Of a stretch of 64,000 nucleotides of DNA, positions 33,461 to 44,405 are shown one piece after another. Source of the DNA: Ananas comosus (lineage: Eukaryota > Streptophyta > Magnoliopsida > Poales > Bromeliaceae). Numbering within the stretch: the first letter of the stretch is position 1; each line of letters opens with the position of its first letter. The translations under genes were made by a program, and so were the position numbers. The stretch lies in contig NC_033628.1 of the NCBI RefSeq assembly GCF_001540865.1, positions 8,029,971-8,093,970 on the forward strand. Direction: 5' to 3'. The notes beneath the pieces are model-generated. The model saw only the letters and a list, made by a program, of their open reading frames with translations. It searched no databases and was not told the origin of the DNA.

Positions 33461-34099
33461 CAAGAAAAGGTGAGCGTCTTTTTACCCTTTTTCTTTTTCT
33501 TTTTTTTTTTTTTTTAACATCAGAATTCTGAAGGGAGCGACCCTAATAGCAGAAGAAATTTGTCCTGAACCTCGTCTACATATCATCTGTGGACCAGACG
33601 ACGAGCCACTTCATCTCTCCCTATTGCATCTCAATTTCGAATCCAATCCATACAATAACTATTAAAATAAACCTATTTATAAATCAAGTAAAGACGCAGC
33701 TTTTGGGATGGACTAGATTTACAATTAAGCAATAATAAGAATAAAGAAATAACTGTATATGGCTCTTTAAAAAATATCAAATAACAAATATATACCTATA
33801 AATTTAAGTTTTCTGGTTTATCCCTCCAAAAATTCTTCCGTCTACAAATTTATCTTTCTATTACCAAAATTTAGATAATAATAAGTTAAAAAAGCTAACC
33901 ACAATTAATTAAGGAGTAAATGTGATCTTTTTTACTCTTTATATATATAATTTTGTTCTAATTAATGTTGAGTCTCATCGTCTTAATTTCTCACTCTTTT
34001 CTCTTTATTCATGGCAACGACGAGACCTACAATGACGGTGGCGTCGAAAGCGAGGCCCTCGGTCGTGGTTTCAAAAATACGGTACGACACAGGTGCCAC

Positions 34100-34142
<43 letters not shown>

Positions 34143-34465
34143 TTTTTGCACGAAGAAATTCCAAAGGCAAAATAATTATTTTATACACCCACTGCTAAAA
34201 AAATTAATGATGAATCAAACGGCAAAAAAATATATGAATGAATTAGTACTTTTGAAAGGATATATTTACAAACTAGAGAATATTTGAAAAAATAAATATA
34301 ATAACTTAAGTTTTGTAGGGATATATTTGCTATTTGATTTTTTTTAGGGACTTGTATGAAATTAATGCATGAATAAGTTTAGGATAATGTTGCTAGACTT
34401 ATCTAGATAATAACGCATTTGTAAATAGTCATAACATTCATTTAAACAATAGCATATTTGTGGAT
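33461..34465. other. Intergenic, dispersed repeat and GA tract
   Basis: No convincing gene. A dispersed repeat spans about 33745-34370, and a GA tract lies at 34104-34138. The open frame 33965-34198 is mostly the translated GA tract and is not supported. Confidence 0.6.
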
Positions 34466-34481
34466 AGCTACCTCAACTTTT

Positions 34482-35119
34482 TTTTTTGAGAAAAAGGTAG
34501 CACACTACCCGCTTCATTCATTAGACTGATAAATTAAGCTACAAGTGTGGAGCAACACGGCCCCAAGGGAACAGAAAGCCGATAAAAAAAAAAATAAATG
34601 GATAAAAAAAAAAAACGAGAGTGGGTCCAATACAGCTAAGGGGCAAGTAGGAGATCCCACTCTTTCACCAGCAGTTTGAGTCTCTGAGTCACTAATCCGG
34701 AGTTCGGCGGGATATTCTGAAAGATACAGTCGTTTCTGACCTTCCAGATGCTCTACCAGCAGCCTACTAGTTCTGTAATTCTGATTCGCTTCTTTCGGTG
34801 ATCCTTCCTGTCCATCCACCTATCCCAAACGATGCACGTCGTCTCCCAGATCTTGAGCCTGAATATCGTTCACCCCTGTCACAATAATAAACTTGCAGAA
34901 TACGCATCGAGTGAACATATGATCCACAGTTTCCTCATCCGCCCCACAAAGCACACAGAGAGGATCGTTTATCCACCCTCGCTTAACTAGATTATCCCTG
35001 CGTAAGAATCCTTTTCTTGAGAACCAACCAGCTGAACACTTTTACCTTTAGCGGGATTTCAAGAGTCCAAATGATGGCGGCCCGGGCGTCTCTCGTCCCG
35101 TTGTCCGTCAATGCCATCA
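34482..35119 (-). mobile_element. 5'-truncated LINE tail with 16-bp duplication
   Basis: Minus-strand L1-type 3' end. It encodes part of the zf-RVT domain after RT: WTLEIPLKVKVFSWLVLKKR (about 35000-35075) and LCVLCGADEETVDHMFTRC (about 34910-34965). The poly-A tail (T-run on plus) is at 34478-34487. Flanked by the perfect 16-bp duplication agctacctcaactttt (34466-34481 and 35120-35135). Inactive, about 640 bases. The tail resembles that of the LINE at 54 kb. Confidence 0.88.
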
Positions 35120-35604
35120 AGCTACCTCAACTTTTAATTTTCACGTTGTGAATACGAATAACCTATCCATCAGATTCAGCCATCTGCATTCTTTTATTCT
35201 TTTATTTTTGCAATATTTATAAGCAGGTGTCTTATATGTTTTTTGAATGTATAGATCAATTAACGGTATTTTTTCCGTTCTACTCTCATGATGCTAATGA
35301 TTGTTAAAACACTAATGGAAAGAAGATGTTCGACTAATTTTAATTTTAAAGTTGAGGTAGTCATGCGCAAATATGCTTATCTATTTATACCTATACGGTA
35401 CCTATACATTAATTCTCATGGCTATATTCTACATATACCTATCTCCTTAATTTGGGTAAGAGTGAGGCCTACTTTTTTTTTTCTCATTTTTTTTATTTGA
35501 TTATTGTGTTATATAAATAATTTTAATCGTCCATTTGTATTATATGTAACTTCTTTTGAATAAAATTTAATAGTTTTGTTGAAAGGATTTTTTTTTCATT
35601 ATAG

Positions 35605-36303
35605 TTTTACTTTTTACGAGAAACAAAATCTTCACAGCTGACACACTATCTCAAAGGGGCTGGCATGGTCCTTCGATTTGTGTTCTCTGTTCGATGAACG
35701 GGGAGAACTTAGAACACATCCTATTCTCTTGCAACTATGCCTCGGCTGTCTGGAACAATTTGCTGCGATCTACTCCAACAACTCGACGCTTGTTGGTAAC
35801 ACAGCCCGGGGATTTAACTGAGCGATGGAATCGTGCTCGGACTTCTGTGAGGGGCCACGGAAAAAAAATGTTTGATCTTTGTCTTACAACAGCATGCTGG
35901 GAACTGTGGAAGGAAAGAAACAGTCGTATCTTCAACGGACACCTCACTTGAAGCGACGAAACTGGAAGGAGAGTGTCTAACACAATTAATCTATGGCAAT
36001 TTGCGCTTGGAGCGTGATTGTGTGTAGGGACGAATCTCCCTGTGGTCCTCTCAGCACTTCGGCGCACACACATATGTTACTACTTATGCTATGCTTGCAG
36101 AATTTCTTTATGTCACCAGCAACTTTCTTCTGTTTTGTGAAGTCTGGGTGTAGGTGCTTTCTGATCGTGTTTGTGTTTCGGTCACTGTTTCGACCCTTTT
36201 GTTGATCCGGGCTGTAGTTAACCTTTTATCTTTGACTTTTTGTAACCCTTTTCATTCCTGTCTAAATAGGGTATATCCCTTTTTCCTCAAAAAAAAAAAA
36301 AAA
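35605..36303 (+). mobile_element. 5'-truncated LINE tail, plus strand
   Basis: Encodes the last part of an L1-type ORF2: KIFTADTLSQRGWHGPSICV, the zinc-binding CVLC...EHILFSC, and the C-terminal WELWKERNSRIFNG block (35605-35951). A 3' UTR of about 340 bases ends in A15 at 36289-36303. I could not define a target duplication. No RT or endonuclease remains. Confidence 0.82.
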
Positions 36304-36513
36304 CTGTTTGTCTATAATATAAATTATATTTTCTATTTTTTGTACTAAACCGATATTTTATTCTTTACAAATTTTACTTTAACAATATCTACTCGCCGTA
36401 ATGCATGGATCACTGCACTAATAGTACATTATTCCAATAAAAACCTATTTTATGGAAGGTAGTTGTAAATAGAATATGATAAAAAATTCATGCAATTGAA
36501 AAAAAATGCAAAA

Positions 36514-36950
36514 GTTATATTTGCATTTAAAATGTTTAGTTGTATCAAAATATTTAGCATACGACTAATCCTAATCTTGCAAGGTAGAACCAGCTGATCC
36601 AAAAGTATGAATCTAATTAATAGGTTTGAGTCTAATAGTTTATATTAATTTCTCACTTTTAAATTAATTATTTGATATGAGATTATTCACATATGACTTC
36701 CTAATAGAGTTTAGCACCAAACCTATTAATTAGATTCATACTTTTGGATNTTAAAATGTTTAGTTGTATCAAAATATTTAGCATACGACTAATCCTAATC
36801 TTGCAAGGTAGAACCAGCTGATCCAAAAGTATGAATCTAATTAATAGGTTTGAGTCTAATAGTTTATATTAATTTCTCACTTTTAAATTAATTATTTGAT
36901 ATGAGATTATTCACATATGACTTCCTAATAGAGTTTAGCACCAAACAAGA
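36514..36950. repeat. ~200-bp direct duplication plus snap-back at a single N
   Basis: 36514-36716 is repeated at 36751-36948 almost exactly. The 31 bases just before the N (36719-36749) are the reverse complement of 36597-36627. This is the signature of a chimeric contig end. Confidence 0.88.
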
Positions 36951-36952
36951 GG

Positions 36953-37539
36953 TTTTTTTTTTTTTTTTTTTTGGAGAGAGAGAGAGATTATTTAGCAGGT
37001 AAATTGCCTCAAGAGTATAATTATTCGCATCAATGTTGTATTTTCAACTACATCAAGTTCGAATCATAGGTCGAAATGCAACAGCTGGGCCATCATCTGC
37101 AGGTTCAATATTTGTATTATACTCGCCAGTAACTGCAGCTAGATTATAGTTTCAATAGAGATATCCGTGGACCGGGTTGGTTACAAGTAGTTGATATAGT
37201 ATATCCATACCCTAAAAAGAAATGGGTTGAATAAAAATCATGCCCTACCAATTCAACTTTAAGGGCGAGTCCGGATTTGGTAGTTAAGTTACTAATATAC
37301 CTTTTGGATTCATTTGAGCGGATTTATATGGTGATAATTACCTATATATTATCTGCTTAAGATTGGATACAAGTCCAGTATGAGTCGGACCTAGATCTAA
37401 TACAGATGTCTGTATGTAGACCCATAATATAAAGCATAAACATTTATGATATGATAAATTCAAAACAAAAATACAAAATTTGTAATAGTTACACTTGTAT
37501 TAATTACTCTAAAATATATACAACCACTATCCTATAAAC
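36953..37539. other. Intergenic, no gene seen
   Basis: T-run followed by GA tract (36953-36988), otherwise AT-rich sequence. A pale tRNA-like string (agttcgaatca, 37066) is not enough to call a SINE. Confidence 0.5.
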
Positions 37540-37544
37540 ACATA

Positions 37545-38316
37545 TGTTGATACCAAAAAATTAACACACACCGACCTAACCCACGTATGAGCCAAAGAAA
37601 TAAGGACACGTGATACACCAGGAGTCGGCAATAAGGCGTCTCAAGGTCAAGAGCGTTTAGGCGGAAACGGTTGAGAAGTGGGGTGTAACTTCTAAGATAA
37701 TGTCTATACCACTTCGCCCACTACTAAAAACCGACCAATAATGTGGGCTGAGAAGATATCACTATAAATAGTAACTTCAAAGTCTGTAATAGTAGTCTTT
37801 CTCTCCCTTGAACGAGAAGACCACCTCATTTTCATATTTTTCGTTTGCTGCATTTATTGTTTTCTAGGAGTAGTCTATGTGTAATCTTTTTTACTCGCAT
37901 TTACTGATTTCCTAGGAGTAGCTTTTAAGTTAGATCTCTGGAGTCTGTATGCCCCACGGGCACACTCTGTTGTAATCTAGATTTTCAACGTCTGTATGCC
38001 CTTTGGGCATACTCTGTTTTATTAATATATAAAGGCATTCGGCTCTTCAAGCCGACCAATTCCTGTGTTGTCTAGTCATTCGGCTCTTCGACCGACCTTA
38101 GTTCTTGTTTGATCCGTACATTCGGCTCACCCAGCCGAACCGAATTTACCGTAGAGGTTTCGAACCCGGCTGATCCGATCCCTCGTCAGCTGAATTGCTT
38201 GATCAATCGAAGGGCGCTAACTTCGAGGGTCACCATCCAAAGCCGTTTTCATCCCGACGCACTCCCTGAGGAGGATCATTGACCGGGGCAAGGGTTAGGG
38301 AATTCGACACGTAACA
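37545..38316 (+). repeat. TR-GAG LTR 1 (772 bp)
   Basis: Starts tgttgatacc, ends cacgtaaca. A TATA box (ctataaata) is at 37762-37770. It has one copy of a 23-bp gagaagtggggtgtaacttc unit where LTRs 2 and 3 have three, which explains the 46-bp length difference. The 3' half has paired stem-loops at 37947-37965 and 37993-38011. Confidence 0.92.
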
Positions 38317-38321
38317 ATTTT

Positions 38322-38339
38322 TGGCACGCCCGGCGGGAC
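38322..38339 (+). other. PBS of TR-GAG unit 1
   Basis: tggcacgcccggcgggac, five bases after the LTR end; repeated as tggcacgcccgatgggac at 40854-40871. Likely complementary to a tRNA other than initiator Met; I cannot name it with confidence. Confidence 0.65.
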
Positions 38340-38379
38340 ACTTGTCCAAGTAAATTTGTATTTTCATTTTATACAAACT

Positions 38380-39781
38380 ATGGCTGATGACAATGGCATG
38401 AATCTCCGCAATCGAGTTGTTCCTCGAACATTCAGGAACGACCAAACCAGTAATACTGAAAACGCTGATGAGCGTTGTTGTGCAGTATTACCAGCAGAAA
38501 ATGAAATTAGTGGGCTATCGGCTTATCAAGAGCCGAATCTAATTCAGGCACTTGGCCAAATGACCCGAGTCCTGCAAACTGTAGATCAAAATATCCATCA
38601 AAGTACCGCTCGACTAGACACGGTGCTCGCCGCCATCACGGCCTATAATGAAAATATTGTTCGAATCAGACAGTTATTTATCCAAAATGAGCAACCTTAC
38701 GGGGGGCAATAGGGGCCCCTAAATGTGCCGGTGCTACAAAATTCCGTCACGCCGGCGGTATCACAGGCGCAACTGCAAATGGCACCTTTCCAGGCTGCTT
38801 ATAGACCGGCGAATATAAACACCCGCCCGCAGTCGGAGATGGCATCGGGTTTACCTCCTTTACCAGCTTACCAGCCCCAAAACGTGGGCGTAAGGACGGG
38901 GGGGCAGGCTCCGAATATGCAAGGAGTTAACCCTATTATACCGAATTTTGGTCTACTGGAAGGACCGAATGTAGTACAAGCACAGGTTCCTTTGCAGGGG
39001 AACAATAATGAAATATACACACGGATTGAAGAAGCCATCCGAAATACTTTCAAAATTGGTACAAGGCCGGCAATACTGCCTGTGTTTAGATCTCCTTATG
39101 CTGCGAACATTGACGTGGAGCATCCGTATCCGGCAAACTGAAAAGTGCCGAAGTTCGACAAGTTCTTGGGTGATGAAACAGAGAATACGGTCGAGCATAT
39201 AGCCCGGTTCACGGCCCAATGTAGAGAAGCGACCGCTGACTCATTTTTTAAACTTCGATTAATTAACACGTCGTTAACTAAAACGGCGTTTACTTGGTAT
39301 ACAAGTTTATCAGCCAATTCCGTCCAAGACTGGGATGAATTGGAAAGAAAATTTCATGAGCAATTCTATAGGTCGAAGCCACAATTATCGGTGTCCGACT
39401 TGACTTTATACCGACAGAAGTCAGGTGAAACGGTCGAAGAGTATTTGAACTGTTTCAAAATAGCCAAAATCCGGTGCTTTATGAGAATGTCGGAATCAGA
39501 GTTCGCCAAAATAGCGTTAAATGGTCTGCATTTTAAGATAAAAGACCATTTTGAAGATAAGTATTTTCCTAACCTATTTTATCTAGGTATTCGAGTTGCC
39601 CAATATGAGTAATTCCAAAAGGAAAGTAAGGACGATCGGCTGCAATGGAGCCAATATAAAAATCAAAACAAAGGCAAGAAGAAATCCTTGATAGAAAAGC
39701 AATCGGTTCAAGAACAGCCAAGCCAATCGAGTGAAAGTGAAGAATCGGCTGATGAAGCCGAGATATATGTGGCTGGTAAAA
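38380..39781 (+). pseudogene. TR-GAG gag, copy 1 (three nonsense mutations)
   Basis: ATG at 38380 (MADDNGMNLRNRVVPRTF). The same frame runs on through TAG at 38710-38712 (CAG in copy 2), TGA at 39139-39141 (TGG in copy 2) and TAG at 39610-39612 (CAG in copy 2). Domains: an N-terminal helical region (LIQALGQMTRVLQTVDQNI), Pro/Gln-rich linker, then capsid (PKFDKFLGDETENTVEHIAR, FTWYTSLSANSVQDWDELER, KFHEQFYRSK, GETVEEYLNCFKIAKIRC). Unlike copy 2, the frame then continues into an acidic Ser/Glu tail. No zinc knuckle seen. Not translatable as one protein. Confidence 0.9.
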
Positions 39782-39920
39782 AGTCACTTTCCTCAAAGAG
39801 AAATCCTTGATAGAAGAACATTCGGTTCAAAAAGAGCCGACCCAATCGAGTAAAAGTAAAGACTCGACTGATGAAACCGAGATATATGCGGCTGGGATGA
39901 TAAAGAGTCGTTTTCTTTAA
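39674..39920 (+). repeat. ~120-bp tandem repeat at the gag tail, copy 1
   Basis: Two units starting aaatccttgatagaa and containing ccgagatatatg and ggctg. Both encode a Ser/Glu-rich stretch (SQSSESEESADEAEIYVAG-like). The same pair recurs at 42210-42455. Confidence 0.8.
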
Positions 39921-40030
39921 GCTGACCAGGACCAGCGAAACTAAAGCTTCGGTCTCGGCTGTGTCATTGAGCAGTCGATTTGGCACCAATAGTCATCCGA
40001 ATGTTCATTCGAAAGACTATTGGGGGACAT

Positions 40031-40848
40031 TGTTGATACCAAAAAATTAACACACGCCGACCTAACCCACGTATGAGCCAAAGAAATAAGGACACGTGGT
40101 ACACCAGGAGTCGGCAATAAGGCGCCTGAAGGTCAAGAGCGTTTAGGCGGGAACGGTAGAGAAGTGGGGTGTAACTTCCATGAGAAGTGCGGCGTAACTT
40201 CCATGAAAAGTGGGGTGTAACTTCCAAGATCATGTCTACACCACTTTCCCCACTACTAAAAACCGACCAATAATGTGGGCTGAGAAGATATCACTATAAA
40301 TAGTAACTTCAAAGCCTGTAATAGTGGTCTTTCTCTCCCCTGAACGAGAAGACCACCGCATTTTCATATCTTTCCTTTCCTGCATTTATCGTTTTCTAGG
40401 AGTAGTCTACGTGTAATCTTTTTTACCTGCATTTACTGCTTTCCTAGGAGTAGCTTTTAAGTTAGATCTCTGGAGTCTGTATGCCCCACGGGCACACTCT
40501 GTTGTAATCTAGATTTTCAGAGTCTGTATGCCCTTCGGGCACACTCTGTTTTATTAATATATAAAGGCATTCGGTTCTTCAAGCCAACCAATTCCTGTGT
40601 TGTCTAGTCATTTGGCTCTTCGACCGACCTTAGTTCTTGTTTGATCCGTACATTCGACTCACCCAGCCGAACTGAATTTACTGTAGAGGTTTCAAACCGG
40701 GCTGATTCGATCTCTCGTCAGCCGAATCGCTTGATCAATCGAAGGGCGCAAACTTCGAGGGTCACCATCCGAAGCCGTTTTCATCCCGACGCACTTTCCG
40801 AGGAGGATCGTTGACCGGGTCAAGGGTTAGGGAATTCGGCACGTAACA
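40031..40848 (+). repeat. TR-GAG LTR 2 (818 bp, shared)
   Basis: Middle LTR, serving as 3' LTR of unit 1 and 5' LTR of unit 2. It has three copies of the 23-bp gtggggtgtaacttccatgag unit (40150-40225). Preceded by the purine-rich attgggggacat. Confidence 0.92.
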
Positions 40849-40911
40849 ATTTTTGGCACGCCCGATGGGACACTTGTCCAAGTAAATTTGTATTTTTATT
40901 TTATACAAACT

Positions 40912-42186
40912 ATGGTTGATGACAATGGCATGAATTTTCGCAATCTAGTTGTTCCTCGAACATCCCGGAACGACCAAACCAGTAATACTGAAAACGCTGA
41001 TGAGCGTCGTTGTGCAGTATTACAAGCAGAAAATAAAATTAGTGGGCAATCGGCTTATCAAGAGTCGAGTCTAATTCAGGCACTCGGCCAGATGACCCGA
41101 GTCCTGCAAACTGTAGATCAAAATATCCATCAAAGTATCGCTCGACTAGACGCAGTGCTGGCCGCCATCACGGCCTACAATGAAAATATTGTTCGAATCA
41201 GACAGTTATTTATTCGAAATGAGCAACCTTACGGGGGGCAACAGGGGCCCCTAAATGTGCCGATGCAACAAAATTCCGTCACGCCGGTGGTATCACAGGC
41301 GCAACTGCAAATGGCACCTTTCCACGCTGCTTATAGGCCGGCGAATATAAACGCCGGTCCGCAGTCGGAGATGGCATCGGGTTTACCTCCTTTACCAGCT
41401 TACCAGCCCCAAAACATGGGCGTAAGGACTGGAGGGCAGGCTCCGAATGTGCAAGGAGTTAACCTTATTATACCGAATTTCGGTCTACCGCAAGGACCGA
41501 ATGTAGTACAAGCACAGGTTCCTTTGCAGGGGAACAATAATGAAATATACGCACGGATTGAAGAAGCCATCCGAAATACTTTCGAAGTTCGCGCAAGGCC
41601 GGCAATGCGGCCTGTGTTTAGATCTCCTTATCCTGTGAACATCGACGTGGAGCATCCGTATCCGGCAAACTGGAAAATGCCGAAGTTCGACAAGTTCTCG
41701 GGTGATGAAACAGAGAATACGGTCGAGCATATAGCCCGGTTCACGACCCAATGTAGAGAAGCGGCCGCTGACTCATTTTTGAAACTTCGATTATTTAACA
41801 CGTCGTTAACTAAAACGGTGTTTACTTGGTATACAAGTTTATCAACCAATTACGTCCAAAATTGGGATGAATTGGAAAGAAAATTTCATGAGCAATTCTA
41901 TAGGTCGGTGTCACAATTATCGGTTGCCGACTTGGCTTTATACCGACATAAGTCAGGTGAAACGGTCGAAGAGTATTTGAACTGTTTCAAAATAGCCAAA
42001 ACCCGATGCTTTATGAGAATGCCGGAATCAGAGTTCGCCAAAATGGCGTTAAATGGTCTGCATTTTAAGATAAAAGACCATTTTGAAGATAAGTATTTTC
42101 CTAACCTATTTGATCTAGGTGGTCGAGTTGCCCAATATGAGCAATTCCGAAAGGAAAATAAAGACAATCGGCTGCAATGGAGCTGA
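40912..42186 (+). CDS. TR-GAG gag protein, copy 2 (open)
   Basis: An uninterrupted frame of 424 residues from ATG 40912 (MVDDNGMNFRNLVVPRTSRN). The N-terminal third is helical (LGQMTRVLQTVDQNIHQSIA), the middle is Pro/Gln-rich (GGQQGPLNVPMQQ, LPPLPAYQPQNMG), and the C-terminal half is a gypsy capsid domain (NWKMPKFDKFSGDETENTVE, LTKTVFTWYTSL, KFHEQFYRS, GETVEEYLNCFKIAKTRCFM). It ends at TGA (42184-42186) where copy 1 has CAA; the common ancestor was probably CGA, and the original protein likely ran on into the Ser/Glu tail. Such gag can package its own RNA, but no enzymes are encoded. Start ATG preferred over earlier non-ATG codons because it is conserved in copy 1. Confidence 0.88.
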   Translation: MVDDNGMNFRNLVVPRTSRNDQTSNTENADERRCAVLQAENKISGQSAYQESSLIQALGQMTRVLQTVDQNIHQSIARLDAVLAAITAYNENIVRIRQLFIRNEQPYGGQQGPLNVPMQQNSVTPVVSQAQLQMAPFHAAYRPANINAGPQSEMASGLPPLPAYQPQNMGVRTGGQAPNVQGVNLIIPNFGLPQGPNVVQAQVPLQGNNNEIYARIEEAIRNTFEVRARPAMRPVFRSPYPVNIDVEHPYPANWKMPKFDKFSGDETENTVEHIARFTTQCREAAADSFLKLRLFNTSLTKTVFTWYTSLSTNYVQNWDELERKFHEQFYRSVSQLSVADLALYRHKSGETVEEYLNCFKIAKTRCFMRMPESEFAKMALNGLHFKIKDHFEDKYFPNLFDLGGRVAQYEQFRKENKDNRLQWS

Positions 42187-42562
42187 TATAAAAATCAAAA
42201 TAAAGGCAAGGAGAAATCTTTGATAGAAGAGTAGTCGGTTTAAGAACAGCCGAGCCAATCGAGTGAAAGTGAAGAATCGGCTAATGAAGCTGAGATATAT
42301 GTGGTTGGTAAAGAGCCACTTTCTTCAAAGAGAAATCCTTGATAGAAGAACATTCGGTTCAAAAAGAGTCGAACCAATCGAGTAAAAGTAAAGACTCGGC
42401 TGATGAAACCGAGATATATGCGGCTGGGATGATAAAGAGCCGTTTTCTTTAAGCCGACCAGGACCAGCGAAACTAAAGCTTGGGTTCGGCTGTGTCATTG
42501 AGCAGTCGATTTGGCACCAATAGTCATTCGAATGTTCATTCGAAAGACTATTGGGAGGGCAT

Positions 42563-43380
42563 TGTTGATACCAAAAAATTAACTCACGCCGACCTAACCC
42601 ACGTATGAGCCAAAGAAATAAGGACACATGGTACACCAAAAGTCGGCAATAAGGTGCCTGAAGGTCAAGAGCGTTTAGGCAGAAACGGTTGAGAAGTGGG
42701 GTGTAACTTCCATGAGAAGTGGGGCGTAACTTCCATGAGAAGTGGGGTGTAACTTCCAAGATCATATCTACACCACTTCCCCCATTACTAAAAACCGACC
42801 AATAATGTGGGCTGAGAAGACATCACTATAAATAGTAACTTCAAAGCCTGTAATAGTAGTCTTTCTCTCCCCTGAACGAGAAGACCACCGTATTTTCATA
42901 TCTTTCCTTTCCTGCATTTATCGTTTTCTAGGAGTAGTCTACGTGTAATCTTTTTTACCCGCATTTACTGCTTTTCTAGGAGTAGCTTTTAAGTTAGATC
43001 TCTGGAGTCTGTATGCCCTACGGGCACACTCTGTTGTAATCTAGATTTTCAGAGCCTGTATGCCCTTCGGGCACACTCTGTTTTATTAATATATAAAGGC
43101 ATTCGGATCTTCAAGCCGACCAATTCCTGTGTTGTCTAGTCATTCGGCTCTTCGGCTGACCTTAGTTCTTGTTTGATCCGTACATTCGGCTCACCCAACC
43201 GAACCGAATTTACTGTAAAGGTTTCGAACCCGGCTAGTCCGATCCCTCGTCAGCCGAATCGTTTGATCAATCGAAGGACGCAAACTTCGAGGGTCACCTT
43301 CCGAAGCCGTTTTCATCCCGACGCGCTCCCCGAGGAGGATCGTTGACCGGGTCAAGGGTCAGGGAATTCGGCACGTAACA
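42563..43380 (+). repeat. TR-GAG LTR 3 (818 bp)
   Basis: Starts tgttgatacc, ends cacgtaaca, followed by acata. Same three 23-bp units and paired stem-loops as LTR 2; a few percent diverged from it. Confidence 0.92.
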
Positions 43381-43530
43381 ACATACAACACCATAACAGT
43401 TAAAATTGTATTGGTTAGTCCAAACATGTATAACATAATTACACAAAATATATGTAATTAGTCACATAGCATACATCATAAGTTCAACACACATGCGCGC
43501 CTACTAAATATAATTAAAACACGAGTAGGG

Positions 43531-44055
43531 TGGTATGCTTCTGAAAGCACGGAGCCCTCCGTGCTTCCCAGTTATTTTCTTTGTTCGGACTTTCGAATTG
43601 ACGATCGGCTCCGTTAGAGTTGATCTAGAGTATTTGAAGTACCTAAAAAATAAATTTTGTAATTTTTCGATATCATTTGCCTAGTGATCGAAGGGGCTCA
43701 AAATCAATAATTTTAATGGCCGTTGTGAGCTGTTTGCAAGTTTAACGGTGTAGAAATATCAAGATCACATGAAATTTTGATAAAAAATTCTTTATACCAT
43801 ATAAAACAAGATCAATAACTTTGATCTAAAATTTTAATGTCATATCATCATATTTTGTAAGATTTTTATTTTCAGCCGTTGATTTTGAGCCACTTCGATC
43901 ACTAAGCAGATGATATCGAAAAATCACAAAATTTATTTTCTAGATACTTCAAATACTGTAAATCAAGTCTAACGGAACCGATCGTCTATTCGAAAGTCCG
44001 AACATCAAAAACAACTTGGAAGTATGGAGTGCTCCGTGCTTCTAGCAGTATACCA
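43531..44055. mobile_element. MITE copy M8 (core 1, 'agcacggag' ends)
   Basis: Left tggtatgcttctgaaagcac, right gcttctagcagtatacca. Subterminal hairpin agcacggagccctccgtgct. Core 1 words as in M1 (tctagagtatttgaag, tttttcgatatcatttg, tttaacggtgtagaa). Confidence 0.8.
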
Positions 44056-44405
44056 GACGCACTCTTAAAACACATACATAATGTGTCTGAAATATTATAG
44101 TGAAAAGACAAGCACTAAATTTTTAATTTGCATGATTTTTCAATTGTTTTTCCCTCTTTGTTCTAATTTATCGGATCCGAATCTTGGACTAGATGTAAAA
44201 ACTGTTCCGAACTCTACCCACCAAAGTGTCTAGTTTGAATCAGATACAAGTCGGATATAGATCATAAAATATTCAGATCCATACCCGAACTTTAATAGGT
44301 AATTTTTCTTATTCGTACATGTTATTATCTATTTTTAATTGGGTCCGGATCAAATCCAGATTAGGTCCCGGTAGAGTCTGCGTCAGGTCCTTGAAGGGTC
44401 TGGAC

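Larger units (their letters stand above)
37545..43380 (+). mobile_element. Tandem gag-only LTR element (TR-GAG type)
   Basis: Structure: LTR 37545-38316, gag region, LTR 40031-40848, gag region, LTR 42563-43380. The whole block, not each unit, is flanked by acata (37540-37544 and 43381-43385). Each unit has a PBS-like site after the LTR and a purine-rich tract before the next LTR. Internal regions are both 1714 bases and encode only gag, so the element depends on an autonomous partner for protease, RT and integrase. A single unit would be about 3.3 kb, which fits the TR-GAG class. Confidence 0.9.

Noticed and set aside
33965..34198. Secreted small protein (hydrophobic N-terminus MLSLIVLISHSFLF)
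   Set aside because: The signal-like start is followed by a translated GA repeat and sits in a dispersed non-coding repeat.
34514..34819. 101-residue minus-strand frame as a host gene
   Set aside because: Part of a truncated LINE tail; the zf-RVT match lies in a different frame nearby.
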